From Cladorrhinum sp. PSN259 (Eukaryota > Ascomycota > Sordariomycetes > Sordariales > Podosporaceae), in contig MU867090.1 of the NCBI GenBank assembly GCA_033725935.1, positions 248,001 to 312,000 of the forward strand: a DNA stretch of 64,000 nucleotides, read 5' to 3'. Below the pieces are notes generated by a model, which had not been told where the DNA came from, searched no databases, and worked only from the letters and a program-made list of their open reading frames with translations. Shown here one piece after another: positions 20,299 to 30,964 of the stretch. Both the position numbers and the translations under genes were made by a program. Position 1 is the stretch's first letter. Every line of letters begins with the position of its first letter.

Positions 20299-21999
20299 AT
20301 GGCCACGATCATTATTCTCCTCCTCTTCTGCGGCATCACCTTGCTCTTCCTGAACCTACTTCTCTCGGCCCGCTCGAAACGTCTCCTCGCCAAAGAGCAC
20401 GCCCTAAAGGCAGCTGAACTAAAATGTTCCCCCGCACCCCGAATGCCCTCCAAGGGCTTCCTCGGCTTCGGCCGCCTCATCGAGTCCATCAAAGCCACCA
20501 ACGACGACGAGGGACCTCAATACGTCGTCGAGGCCATCGACTCGGAAATGGGGCGTGATGTGCACACCGTCATCGTGCCGATAGCGGACTACGAGCTCAT
20601 TGTCACCCGAGATCCGGCCAACGTGCAGGCCATGCTCGCCACCAAGTCCTCCGACTGGGACGTGGGAGAAGCGCGCAACGACTCCTGGAGGCCCCTGTTC
20701 GGAGACGGCGTGTTTACCTCCCGCGGGGAAAAATGGAAGCACTCGCGCGCGCTGGTTAGACCGCAGTTTACCAGGGACCAGATCAATGATCTGGATCTCA
20801 TCGAGAGGCACGTGAAGCAGTTGTTTGATGCCATCAATCGTAATTCCCTGTCAACCGACGAGAAGGGCTGGACGTCTGCGCTGGACCTGCAGCCGCTGTT
20901 TTACAACATGACCCTGGATATCACGACCGAGTTGATCTATGGATACTCGGTGCATTCGCAGAATCCCTCGTCTCGAATTGTTTTGCCGACCTTGCCGGGC
21001 TTGGCCCCCCCTGACCGAGCCAACATCGGGACGCACATGGACGCCGGCAAGGCATGGGTCGAGACTCGCGGGGCGCTGTGGAAGTATCGGTGGCTGTTGC
21101 CCACCAAGCAGTTCAATAAGCATTGCGCGGCGGTGCATGCGTATGCTGAGTGGTTCGTGCAGCTGAGACTGAAGAGGGGAGACGAGTACCTTGACGGGAT
21201 CCGCGAGGATACCGGACAGGACTCGAGCTCGCGGTACATCTTGCTGGACGAGCTGGCCAAGGTGACGCAGGATCCGATCGAGCTGAGGAGCCAGACGCTG
21301 AATATCCTGACGGCGGGCAGGGATACAACTGCGTCGCTGATTGGCTGGATCTTTTACTTCCTAGCGAGACATCCGAGGGTGTTTAACAAATTGCGGGCCG
21401 AGGTGCTGGCCGAGTTTGGAGAGTCGGCCGACAGCATCGAGTACAAGGCCCTGAGGGACAATCTCCACTACATGACCTCGGTCATCAACGAGACGCTCCG
21501 CATGGCTCCCGTGATTCCACTGAATGAGCGAGTAGCAATTCGTGATACGGTGCTTCCTCGGGGAGGCGGAGAGACGGGCGAGGACCCCGTGTTCGTTCCA
21601 CGAGGACAACAAGTGTTGATTCCGACGTATGCAATGACCAGGAGAGAAGATTTGTGGGGGTGGGATTTTGAGGACTTCAAGCCCGAGAGGTGGGAAGAGG
21701 ACGGTGGTAGGAAGTTTGGGTTTGAGTTTATTCCGTTCGGTGGCGGTGTGAGACAATGTCTAGGTCGTAAGTTCTGCGGGAACTGTCCTTGGTTGGGGAG
21801 CTGTAACTGACGGTGAACAGAACAATTTGCCCGGACGAAAGCCTCATACGTGGTTGTCAGGCTGCTGCAAAAGTACGACCGAATTGAAAATGCCGAGGAA
21901 CCTGACGATGCGCCCTTGAGATTCCACCACACCATAGAGAACAGGAGTGGAAGTGGTGTTCAGGTTAGGTTACGCGAGGCAGAATTAAATTTCATCTGA
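20299..21999 (+). CDS. Cytochrome P450, CYP52-like
   Basis: Exons 20299-21766 and 21821-21999 give 548 aa. The intron (GTAAGT..AACAG) splits the Gln codon just after the heme-ligand loop and restores FGGGVRQCLGQQFARTKASY; an unspliced reading stops early. The start at 20299 begins an N-terminal anchor (MATIIILLLFCGITLLFLNLLL); a Met at 20209 would add 30 non-hydrophobic residues. P450 hallmarks: I-helix TAGRDTTASLIGW, K-helix ExxR in NETLRMAPVIPLNER, FKPERWEE, and heme Cys487. The sequence WDVGEARNDSWRPLFGDGVFTSRGEKWKHSRA (given here only as landmark, ~residues 120-150) and the ending are typical of fungal class II enzymes hydroxylating alkanes or fatty acids. It acts in the ER with a reductase encoded elsewhere. 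No biosynthetic backbone gene is nearby, so a catabolic rather than cluster role is more likely. Confidence 0.9.
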
Positions 22000-22159
22000 C
22001 TTGATACTATCTAAATAAAAATAATAAAAGAAAAGGAGTCCTTTTGAGAAAACTATTGCTAGCCTATGGATATATAACAAAAAAAAAAAACAAGGGTAAA
22101 AAAAGAAAGGGCCAAAAACAAAAGGAAAGAGAAAATGTTTCCAATATCCACCCCCCTCC

Positions 22160-22980
22160 TCACCAAACAACCTCACCCAAGTCATCCTCTTCCACATCAA
22201 CCCTAATAAAACCACCATCACCCCCATCACCATCTCCATTCCTTCCAACATCCCTATTGTCATCATTCCTCAACATAGCCCTATACCTCCCTCCAGCAAC
22301 AGCACCAGTAGGACTCTCTGTTCCATCTCTAGCAAAAGTACAATAATAAAAATTATTGACAGTCGTGTGCCCTTCCCACATCCCGCCCCCAAATAAGCCT
22401 CCTCCTCCGTTCCCAAACGTGGGAGTCACACGGTCACTGCTGTTTCCTCTCCCACCAATTCGCCTCAAAAGAGGCAGAGTGGGATATCCAAAGATGCCCG
22501 CTACCGCTAACAAGAGTCCCAGCACCGACGCCCAAAACATTACGCAGTTGGCCACGGCAGTATTTTGGCCCGTCGCGATTCTGATAGCAAATAAAACGGC
22601 GGCGAGTGTTGCTTGCCACCTGTGTTTTTTGGGTTGCTTGTTAGTTCTTGAAACGGGGGAAACCGAAGAGCAGCGCGCCTGAATGTAGATGGGGTGAAGC
22701 CATACATCCTCTTGAGTGGTTCCAAGACGACCGTACTACGACGATCCTCGGGTTGTTGCTGTGTCTGTTTTTCCTTCCCCGACGGCTGCTGCATTCCCGG
22801 ATGACGCAGTTGCGCGAACCCTTGCTCCATCATGTCGACGCTGTTGCTCTGAGGGGTATAATCTATCTCGGATCGCTGGCTGTGGGATTGTGAGCGACGG
22901 GAGACGCGATTGGTTTGCGGACGGCGCTCGAATGTTGACGATGCACCGATGGCGGGAAAGTCGTCATTTGGGTTTCGCAT
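22160..22980 (-). CDS. Small two-TM membrane protein, function unknown
   Basis: Exons 22706-22980 and 22160-22619, joined by an 86-nt intron (GTATGG..CACAG with a CTAAC branch site), give 244 aa. The splice fuses ...EPLKRM to WQATLAAVLFAIRIATGQ, creating a first membrane helix; a second follows directly (VMFWASVLGLLLAVAGIFGY). The N-terminal ~90 residues are hydrophilic, Gln/Ser/Arg-rich and probably cytosolic. The C-terminal ~95 are Gly/Asn/Asp-rich (GGGGLFGGG; NGDGDGGDGG). No family is recognised. The gene converges with the P450 gene, whose stop lies 160 bp away. Confidence 0.65.
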
Positions 22981-23149
22981 GGCTGCCAGGGATTGATGTT
23001 GTCCTCCGAAAATGCGCCTTCTTGGGGTCAGCCTATTGCCGATGCTTGGGTTGACTACGAGGAGGGAAAATGGCCCTCAACCCGACCACCGGTCATTTGA
23101 TGGTTCATGGCTGTGTCCACGGAATGCGCGTTCTGTTGCTTGAACCTGC

Positions 23150-25972
23150 TCAGAGTTCCAGGTGCCGAATCGTGGTTGGAGGTCTCATTCGTTTGTGCGG
23201 TCGGGGAAGGAACTTGAGGCCCTTCACTCCTCCCCCAAGTTCCACGATGCGCACCCGGCGGCTCAGAAACGTTGTTTGGCCGAGCCCGCCCGATTGGCAC
23301 ATGAGCTCGCCGAGATAATCGGCAATCGACATGCCGTCCAGGTTGCGCCGATTGATATCCACCGAAGGCGCAGCCAGTGCCTTGATGAAGCGGTGATACC
23401 TCCACGTCCAACGGCGCTCCCGACACAGGCTACGCAAGAGCACAGACAGGGGAGTATCGCCATCCTCATTGATCTCACCGAGATCTGGCCCTGCGGCCAT
23501 GATCATGTCAATGATCTTCTCGTTTGCCAACCGCTGCGACGAATCCAGAGCGAGGGCGCCGTGGAGGTAAAATCCGCTTTTCGCCCGAGGATCACCTGCA
23601 AGCGGGTGCCTCCTGAGGATGAGGGAAAGAGCCTCCTGAGCTTCCAGGGCAATGAGCCGGTGGAGAATCCTCTCGTTGGAGCCGCGACCCATTGGCAGGT
23701 GGAAGTTTGCGTCCCGGTTGAGGAAAGCCCGGAGTAGCTGCTCCGCCAGCGGCATTGTCAGAGCGGGTGATCTCTTGACGACATGCTGAACGAATGTTGC
23801 AACGGGGGAAGCTCCCAGATCGTCGGGGGCGTTTACATCAGCCCCTGCGTCGACCAAACGGTAGGCGACGCACAGTTCCATCATGCGAATTGCGTGGCCC
23901 AGGATGCGAGAGTAATCGACAAGACTAAAGTTGGGGAGCCCACGGCGGGATATAATCTTGAGCGCACGAACGGCATGATCCCTCTCGTAGTTGAACATGC
24001 TCATAAAAGGCGCGGGGTCCGTGGTGAGATATCTGTCGATATCGACGTCGAGAGCAACTTCCAAAAGAGCATCCTGCATCGGCTCCTTCTCCTTGACGGC
24101 GAACTCGAACATGGCGATGAGCATGTCATGGTCCGGCCCGCCGCTAAGACAACCCTTGCGCATGAGGGTATCACATGCCACAAGATTGCCGACCATGAAG
24201 GCATGGAGGAATGGAGTACACCGTCTGTTATCTCTGACGTGGAACAGTTTTTCGATGCCAGGGAGGTTCAGGAAGAAGCGCAGGGTGAAGAGCTGGAGGA
24301 ACGAATAGGATTTAGGCCGCCTGAACGGAAGATGAAGCACCGTATTACCTTCGTGATCAGTCTCGTCAATGTTCGCACCAGCATTCAGCAGCTCCCGCAG
24401 TGTTTGGGCCATTGCATCGTAGTCTACATGTGGCGGGGCGAGTGCCAAGTTTGACGGCCCCATTATGGCCTGCATAAGGGGAGTTCGGCCGACAGAGTTG
24501 CGTTCGTGAATGTCTGCGCCGGCGCGAAGAAGCGCCTTGATGGCGGCAACATTGCAATGTTGGGCCGCCGCGATGAGAGCAGTGTCCCCGTAACAATCTC
24601 TTGCGTCGAGCCGCGCGCCTTTGGATACCAGCTTCATGATGGTTCTCATGCGAGGGAATGCAGCCTCGTCCTCGCAAGATCCGAGAGTGCGGATGACTGC
24701 AGTCCTCGCAGAAGGCATGGCGCACATGTGAAGGGGAGTGAGTCCTCCCCCGTTGGTGGTGAGGATAAATCCGCGCGTAACATCTGCGCCAAGATCGATC
24801 AACCGGTCCGCCTCGTCAAAATTGCCCAGACGGCACGCCTCACCCAGGGGTGTGATGGTCGTATAGGGAATGAACAGCTTGATGTCAATGTCAATGTTGG
24901 CCCCCAGCTCAAGGAGAAGAGGCACACTCGAGTCCCAGCGGGAATTGGCATAAGCGTGGTAGAAGGGAGTGAGACTCTTGTCATCTCGGACATCCACCGA
25001 GGGCTCAATCTTATGTTGGACCAAATGGCGAATGAGATCTGTCAACCCCATCGCAGCGGCATGGTGGAGAGCCGTTGCGCCATGTAATCCGCGGCGACTG
25101 TCGCAGTGAGTGTTCCAAAGGTCCATAACCGTGGACGCGCCACGGGACAACAACAGGCGGGCCATATCCGTGCGAGAATGACAGATGGCGATGTGGAGGG
25201 GCGACCAGTGAGGGATGTGATGGTCATCCTCGGGCTGCTCGGTCGCATTGAGCAAGCCATACTGGTGCGAGCAGTTGCAGAAGTTTTCTGAGCACGCGCT
25301 GATGGAAGCGCCCCTATCGAGCAAAACCTCAACAACCTCCCTGTGGCCGCCTCTCACGGCAAGATGTATGGGAGTATAGCGACGAACAACGGTCCCAGGC
25401 CCCAACGACACGGGCCTGGGGCGCATTCCATGGCCGAGCTCGTCCTCTGAGCCTGCCACCGAGCCATCGCTATTTGTTTCCGACATGTCATCCATGGAGA
25501 TGTCGCTGCCGTAGAAATCATCAACATTGGTGTTAATCGTCGTGGGATTGTCGCTGTCCTCAGTCTCTCCTGACAAGCACTCGACGACATTCGTGTCACA
25601 CTCGTTGTCAGACTCCCACACAAAGTCCTCCCCGTCACCGGCTGCAGGGCCGCCAGAAGCAACTACCCTCTTGGCCGCGGCCGTCTTCTTTTCCCACTCG
25701 ATGGCCGGCATCTCGTCAAAGAGCTTATAATTCGGGTCGAGTCCCGCGTCGAGCGCCATGACGACAGTCGTCACGACGCCCGTGTGGGCAGCCCATGACA
25801 AAGGCCACGAGTCGCTGCGCTGGGCGGCGCGCTTGTAGAGGATGGGGTTCGCCGTGTTGTACAGCCGCCGGTTTGTGCGCGCGAGTGCCGAGACATCGAT
25901 CGAGTATTCGAGATGGTCTATCACGAGGACGAGAAGCTCCGCGGGGAGCGCATTAATCGATGTGCGCGACAT
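23150..25972 (-). CDS. F-box/ankyrin-repeat protein
   Basis: A 940-aa single-exon protein. Residues ~5-50 (INALPAELLVLVIDHLEY...ALARTNRRLYNTANPILYKRA) form an F-box-like helix set. An acidic Ser-rich spacer follows (~100-170). Ankyrin repeats then begin with YTPIHLAVRGGHREVVEVLLDRGA and continue (WSPLHIAICHSRTDMARLL, ATALHHAAAMGLTDLI, TPLGEACRLGNFDEADRLI, DTALIAAAQHCNVAAIKALL, RTPLMQAI), with weaker units to ~residue 880. F-box proteins link substrates to SCF ubiquitin ligases, with the ankyrin block as target binder; such genes are numerous in Pezizomycotina. The function of this one is unknown. Large plus-strand ORFs opposite (24506-25087 and others) are shadows of its GC-rich codons. Confidence 0.85.
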   Translation of the reverse strand: MSRTSINALPAELLVLVIDHLEYSIDVSALARTNRRLYNTANPILYKRAAQRSDSWPLSWAAHTGVVTTVVMALDAGLDPNYKLFDEMPAIEWEKKTAAAKRVVASGGPAAGDGEDFVWESDNECDTNVVECLSGETEDSDNPTTINTNVDDFYGSDISMDDMSETNSDGSVAGSEDELGHGMRPRPVSLGPGTVVRRYTPIHLAVRGGHREVVEVLLDRGASISACSENFCNCSHQYGLLNATEQPEDDHHIPHWSPLHIAICHSRTDMARLLLSRGASTVMDLWNTHCDSRRGLHGATALHHAAAMGLTDLIRHLVQHKIEPSVDVRDDKSLTPFYHAYANSRWDSSVPLLLELGANIDIDIKLFIPYTTITPLGEACRLGNFDEADRLIDLGADVTRGFILTTNGGGLTPLHMCAMPSARTAVIRTLGSCEDEAAFPRMRTIMKLVSKGARLDARDCYGDTALIAAAQHCNVAAIKALLRAGADIHERNSVGRTPLMQAIMGPSNLALAPPHVDYDAMAQTLRELLNAGANIDETDHEGNTVLHLPFRRPKSYSFLQLFTLRFFLNLPGIEKLFHVRDNRRCTPFLHAFMVGNLVACDTLMRKGCLSGGPDHDMLIAMFEFAVKEKEPMQDALLEVALDVDIDRYLTTDPAPFMSMFNYERDHAVRALKIISRRGLPNFSLVDYSRILGHAIRMMELCVAYRLVDAGADVNAPDDLGASPVATFVQHVVKRSPALTMPLAEQLLRAFLNRDANFHLPMGRGSNERILHRLIALEAQEALSLILRRHPLAGDPRAKSGFYLHGALALDSSQRLANEKIIDMIMAAGPDLGEINEDGDTPLSVLLRSLCRERRWTWRYHRFIKALAAPSVDINRRNLDGMSIADYLGELMCQSGGLGQTTFLSRRVRIVELGGGVKGLKFLPRPHKRMRPPTTIRHLEL

Positions 25973-26552
25973 TGTGTCTCTGGAGGATCAGTGGAAGCTG
26001 TTACCATTGCGCCGCATTGGATGCGCTGAGTGCCTGTCGCAAACAAAAGGTATTATTTTACAGAGGGTATGTAGGTGTAGGTACGGTGAAATTGCGTCCG
26101 CAATCTCCACGTGGCTCGCTCTTGGCACTCTGGACAGGTCTCCCGAGTCCCGCAAATGCGCCCTATGGATTAATTGAGACTGCATGCAAGTACCGTAGCA
26201 TCCTATGCTGCCAGTGCTACCTGACACATAACGCCACTGTATTTCCACCATTTTCCCCGCGTAATCAATTGACTCCTTTTGCATCATAATATTCTTGACA
26301 TTCAATTCGTCTTGTTGGCTAATTTTGAGTTTTCCCTTTTTTTTTCCCTACTTTTTTTTTTCCGCTTCTTTTTTTGAGGGATGATAACAGGCTCTAAAGA
26401 GAGAGAGACAGCAGGGGTGATTTTTGTTAGTGTTAGTTAATTAGTGGTACGAGATGGCACGCACAGTCTCTCTCTCAATTGATTAATGAGCCGCGTGTCC
26501 CAACTCAATTAGCCTGTCACGACACAATATGAATTCATCTTATTTTGTCCAT
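25973..26552. other. Intergenic, no gene seen
   Basis: The first half is the promoter of the F-box/ankyrin gene. The 26330-26380 region is T-rich and 26395-26410 is GA-rich. No gene seen. Confidence 0.5.
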
Positions 26553-27732
26553 TTAATAGCCCTTGTCCTTATCAACCAAATTTATAAGCTCCCTTCTCCC
26601 CTCTTCATCCACACCGGCAATCCTTGCCATATTTTCTCTCAGAATAGCCAAAACTCGCTCGTGGTACCGCGAGGAGGCGCCGCTCACGTGCGGAGTGATA
26701 ATCACGTCCTCCATCGACCAGAGCTCGTGGCCGACCGGCAAGGGCTCCGGATCCGTAACGTCCAGCGCTGCGCCTCTTATTTTTCCTTCCTTGAGCGCAG
26801 CGACTAGATCGTCCGTCTTGATGACTGGACCTCTGGCAATGTTTGATATGATGCATCTTCCTTTTCCTTGTTGCGCCAGGATATCGAATTCCTTTTTCGT
26901 GAGTAGGTGCTTCGTGTTTGGTGTAAGCGGGGTTGAAATGACGAGGAGGTCTAGACCTGATGAGAGGAAGGTGTAGAGGTCCTCTGTGGATGAGCCCGAA
27001 AACCAAGCTGATGGGAACTCTCCGAGGGGATCACCGAGGTTCGGAGGTGACCATGAGGAGGTGTCACGGCGGGACTCGGACGTGGGGCGGGGATGAAGAG
27101 TGAAAGCGTGGACGCGCATCCCCAGCGCCGTGGCGAGCCGGGCTGTTTGACGGCCGATGGCACCGTAGCCTAGGATTCCCACAGTTTTTGAAGTGCAGTC
27201 GTCTATTTGGAGGAGGGAGGAGCGGTCCCATTTTTGGGAGGCCTGGAGAGTCTGAAATTGCGGGAAGCGGTGCTGGAAGGCCAAGTATGTGCCTATTATC
27301 CATTCCGAAATTTGGGGTCTAGGGGATAGGGGTGTCAGTAAATAAGAGAGTTTGGAAAGGGGATATGAGATGAGATATTAGCACCTACCCGTGAACACCG
27401 TTTGCTGTGCAAAATTTGACGCATGTATCTTTAAAGATGGGTGCTTCCAGGACGTGGTTGGCTCCGGCGCTCATGAGTTGGACGAACTGCAGGTTGGGGG
27501 CCTGTTCTGGCGTGGGGAGGACGGTGAAGGTCAACAAGAGGGTAACATCCTTCCACTCTTCTTCTGGAAATGGGGGATGCCCCTGATCCCATTCTGACTG
27601 GACGTATGTGGCCACTTTGAGATCTGGGAACTCGACGGCCAGCTTTTCTAGAAACGAGGCGGGTTGTTCCCATGGCATTACCATGAGGAGTTTGTGCCCC
27701 TTAAGGGTGTTGTTGTTGATATCATTGGCCAT
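26553..27732 (-). CDS. D-isomer-specific 2-hydroxyacid dehydrogenase
   Basis: Exons 27389-27732 and 26553-27318 with a 70-nt intron (GTAGGT..CCTAG) give 369 aa, starting at MANDINNN; a Met at 27780 is an alternative. The splice completes the phrase HGPQISEWIIGTYLAFQ. The Rossmann NAD-binding loop reads VGILGYGAIGRQTARLATALG. The catalytic residues are present: Arg in SNIARGPVI, Glu in ALDVTDPEPLP and His in IITPHVSGAS. Members reduce 2-keto acids such as glyoxylate, hydroxypyruvate or others, with NAD(P)H; the substrate is not predictable here. Cytosolic, no targeting signal seen. Confidence 0.9.
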
Positions 27733-28647
27733 TGTTGTCGGGGGCTGAGAATGGTGCATGTGTCGATCCCCCACTATCAACAGGGAAAGGATTGAGGCTC
27801 TTTTAAAACAAAAGAAAAGTGCGGGGGCGAAATCCTGCCAAGTATCCAGAATGATGCCATGTGGGGGTTTAAAATCATACCGAGTCTCACACCTTTATAC
27901 CAATGAGGTTTAGTGTCTGTAAATGGCTCCATTCAGAGACGGGAGGGTGGACCATGTTGGATATCTACACCTATTGGGGAATGAAAGCTTTAGGCATGCT
28001 AAAGCATCGGCCACCATTTACAGTACCTAAAGCACGACTTAAATAGCCCGACCTCAGTCCAATTATTGTCGGTTAATATAACCCAAGCCTCCCGATAGTG
28101 GGAAATCTGTTGAGTGAATATTCGCTGTATCGTCAGGTGATGCCCTCTTAGCAACCCTCTCACCTGTAGTAGATGCGACATCTCGCACACATGGCTTAGT
28201 TAGGCGGACTAAGTGGTCTGTATTATACTCGCGAACTTGAGCTTTTGGTCAACGGATGCGAAGAGATATTTCCCCACAAGTACCCACAGTTAGCCGACGT
28301 TTTATCAGGAGTCCCGGCCTTTGAACAGTATTTGTGGATAAACGTGAACTTTCAGTATAGGGAGCCCCTAGGAGAAGAATTTTAGCTTTCAGCATGCGAA
28401 AGCATAATTGTTCCAAGGCACGCCTATGAGGCTGATATGAGACATTTCTCCTTGTATTATTATTACATTATCATAATGGCTATTAAAGTCGCTATATTGT
28501 ACATTGATTAGAAAAGGTGGTTTGCCTGTGCCCAAGAAAGGGGAATATGGTACAGACCCCCGAAAAATACAAAGATATTCCGGCTCAGCCCGTTTTCAGC
28601 TGCCCGCTTGTTTCCACCAACTGCCACCCAAGTGGTGACATCCGTCC
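27733..28647. other. Intergenic, AT-rich, no gene seen
   Basis: About 900 bp between the dehydrogenase promoter and the 3' end of the STAND/GEF-like gene. The phrase AAAGC(T/A)TTAGGCATGCTAAAGC near 27985-28005 is a small imperfect palindrome, and a similar TTTCAGCATGCGAAAGC lies near 28385. Stops occur in all frames. Confidence 0.45.
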
Positions 28648-30964
28648 TTATTTGACAGCTCTTGATCTTGTCATCCATCCCAACCGTTGGTGACGCTGGG
28701 GCTTGGCATCATTGCGGCGTTCCGTCAACCCCTCAATGGCATCCACGGCACGGTTGACTATGGAGACAGCCTGGGAAATATCCAGTCCTAACGCGCCGGT
28801 ATTTGAGTGTAATTGTAAATCCTATTTCATAATCCATCAGTCGATAGACGTCACATGTGCATGGAGAGTCTTACCTTAACGAAGCGAACATATTCCTCTG
28901 GTCTCCTCCAGGGCACAGACAAAAGTTCGAGACATCGCTTCATCTCCGCCTTGATAGGAGTAGCCATTCGGCGTCTGAGCAAGGCTTTGTTTTCTGCTTC
29001 GGCACGGATTATCGAGCCGTAGTACAGCTTCGCCTTTTTGGACCACATCTCGAATGGTCCTGCCCAACTCTGTATTTGGGGCTGTTTGACCACTGGCAGA
29101 TTTTTCTCCACCTTCAGTAAAAAGTCCAAGTGGAGCTCAATGAGTTGTCGAACGGACCCGAACATAACTTTCGACTCCCAGGGACTGAGGTATTTTGATG
29201 TTGTGATATAGGCCCCAAGAGACTTTAGCGCCGCCAGGTCGTTGATGTAGGATATCTCCGCCTGAATGAAGTCTTCCACAAGAACTCTGATAGTCTCCAA
29301 GTTTGAATTGCTTTCCATTGGCTCCATCTGCCGATCTACCTCTTCATTAACAGCGACTACGTAGCCACTTTCCAAGAGAAGCCGTAAGAGGGTTTGGAAG
29401 ACCCGAAAGACCTGTGTGACTGTTTCAGTACAGGCTATAACAAAGATTTATTGTTTTATTTTTTATTTTTTTTTAAAAAAATAGGAAAAAAACACACCTG
29501 AAGAAACCCAATAATCCCAGATTCCCCGGTGATGTCCCTGAGAGTAAACATATGCTGGAGACCGAGTATCTCTGAAGCAATATCGATAGCTTTGTCAAGT
29601 ATTGGATATGATAGTGCGGAAATGGTCGCGTCGTAGTCTATCAGGTCTTGGGTGAGGGCGGTGTGGCCTTTATCTTGCGCAAGGATATTGACAAGTACCA
29701 GAAACGAATACCCATCCACGAATAGGTATTTAAGGAGGAAGAAAGGGTGAAACAGTGGGACTCCGCCGCTAGGATACCGGCTTCTCGCTTTGAGAATGAG
29801 TTCCTCAATTTCCGGAATCTGTGCAAGGAGCAACTCTAGCTCGACACAGCTTCGCCAGAGTGAATGTGAGCAAGGCAAGAGGTCCGGGACTAGTTTCCTT
29901 GTGACGGCCAAAGTCGTACTGGCCACATTTCCGGACTCGATGGGAGCGCCAAAGTCGTAGTGATGAGAGTTCCGAAGGTCATCGGGATAAATAGGAAGGG
30001 CAACGACGGATAAGACCGATATCTCTCCCAAGCTCAAACCAGAGAAAACTGACCAAGTGTTTGTGCGCGCAATCGAGCTCCGGAACGAAAAGTCCATGGT
30101 GTTTCGAGGGTTTCGTGCCCGGCGATATACCCGCGACAGTTCAAGGTGACATTCAAATGGTCTTGGGAGAGAGCTAGTAAGCAATGCCGACTGTGATGAG
30201 AGAGGCCTGGCACTGCTGAGTAAAGTATACTGCTCGCTAAAAGCACTGTTGATCGGACTGAATATGGCGCTGGGCGAGTTATCGTTGTTGACCGAGTTGG
30301 AAAAGGGCGAGTCCTGATGATCAACTAAGGCCTCTGTGGCAGCAGGGACGGAATTAATGCTTGGGGCATAACTGTGCCTCCTACTCTTTGTTATGATAGA
30401 CCGAGCATCAAACACATCCTCGAGGTTAGCAAGTCGGCGAGCCACATTCTTACTATTTTCTAATAGCAAGGCGACATTGCTTGTGAGTTCTTGTTGGCAT
30501 TGTTCAGCTTTAATGCTTGAATGGCTCTGGAGAATGTTAAGTATCAATGACATTGACGACTTGAAGGCTTCAAGCCGGCCCAGTAGTGAACTCAAGGCAC
30601 TTTCTTTTCTAGCCCAACCCAATCGGTACCGCAGAGCTAAGGGTATGATTGAAGGTTCGGCCGGGGGTAAATCCCCCACACACGCTTCGAGGTCAGAGAA
30701 GATAAGGACGCCATCCGTGAGCACAGCAATCACCTGGTCTAACTGGATAAGGGCTGCTCGTTCGCGGTTGATCGTTGAGAGATTTGTCGTTAGGTTTTGT
30801 AACGCGCCGAGGATAATGGTGGCAGATTGCGTCTCCGAATACACCTGAAAGGCAATTTTGGGCGTGTCGCGTGCTGCTGCGATATATGGCCCGAGAGCTT
30901 TGTTGACCATCCCCGCCGCTGAGACTAATCCGGCAATGGATGAAGCAACACTCAAAGGGTCCAT
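28648..30964 (-). CDS. STAND-type N-terminal domain fused to Cdc24-like calponin and Dbl-homology regions
   Basis: Three exons, 29498-30964, 28875-29411 and 28648-28821, all phase 0, give 725 aa. Intron 1 (86 nt) runs GTGTGT..CACACAG; using the nearer TATAG acceptor would shift the frame. Intron 2 is 53 nt. Residues 1-~180 (MDPLSVASSIAGLVSAAGMV...) match the fungal STAND N-terminal type. A Ser-rich spacer follows. Residues ~360-500 resemble the calponin-type region of the Cdc42 activator Cdc24 (LFHPFFLLKYLFVDGYSFLVLVNIL, then MFTLRDITGESGIIGFLQVFRVFQTLL). Residues ~510-725 resemble a Dbl-homology GEF domain (VEDFIQAEISYINDLAAL; FGSVRQLIELHLDFL; ISQAVSIVNRAVDAIEGLTERRNDA). The canonical Cdc24 PH and PB1 domains are absent. 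The CR3 helix is degenerate, so catalytic activity is doubtful. It may act in signalling or immune-type recognition. Confidence 0.7.

Noticed and set aside
17778..21999. Secondary-metabolite gene cluster around the P450
   Set aside because: No polyketide synthase, NRPS, terpene synthase or pathway regulator is adjacent; neighbours are a secreted ferritin-fold protein and a small membrane protein.
24506..25087. 193-aa plus-strand ORF opposite the ankyrin gene
   Set aside because: It is an antisense shadow of a GC-rich coding region; the minus strand carries clear F-box and ankyrin motifs.
29412..29440. Nearest acceptor TATAG for intron 1 of the STAND/GEF-like gene
   Set aside because: It leaves the wrong phase; the next CACACAG acceptor restores phase 0 and the Cdc24-like phrase GFLQVFRVFQTLL.
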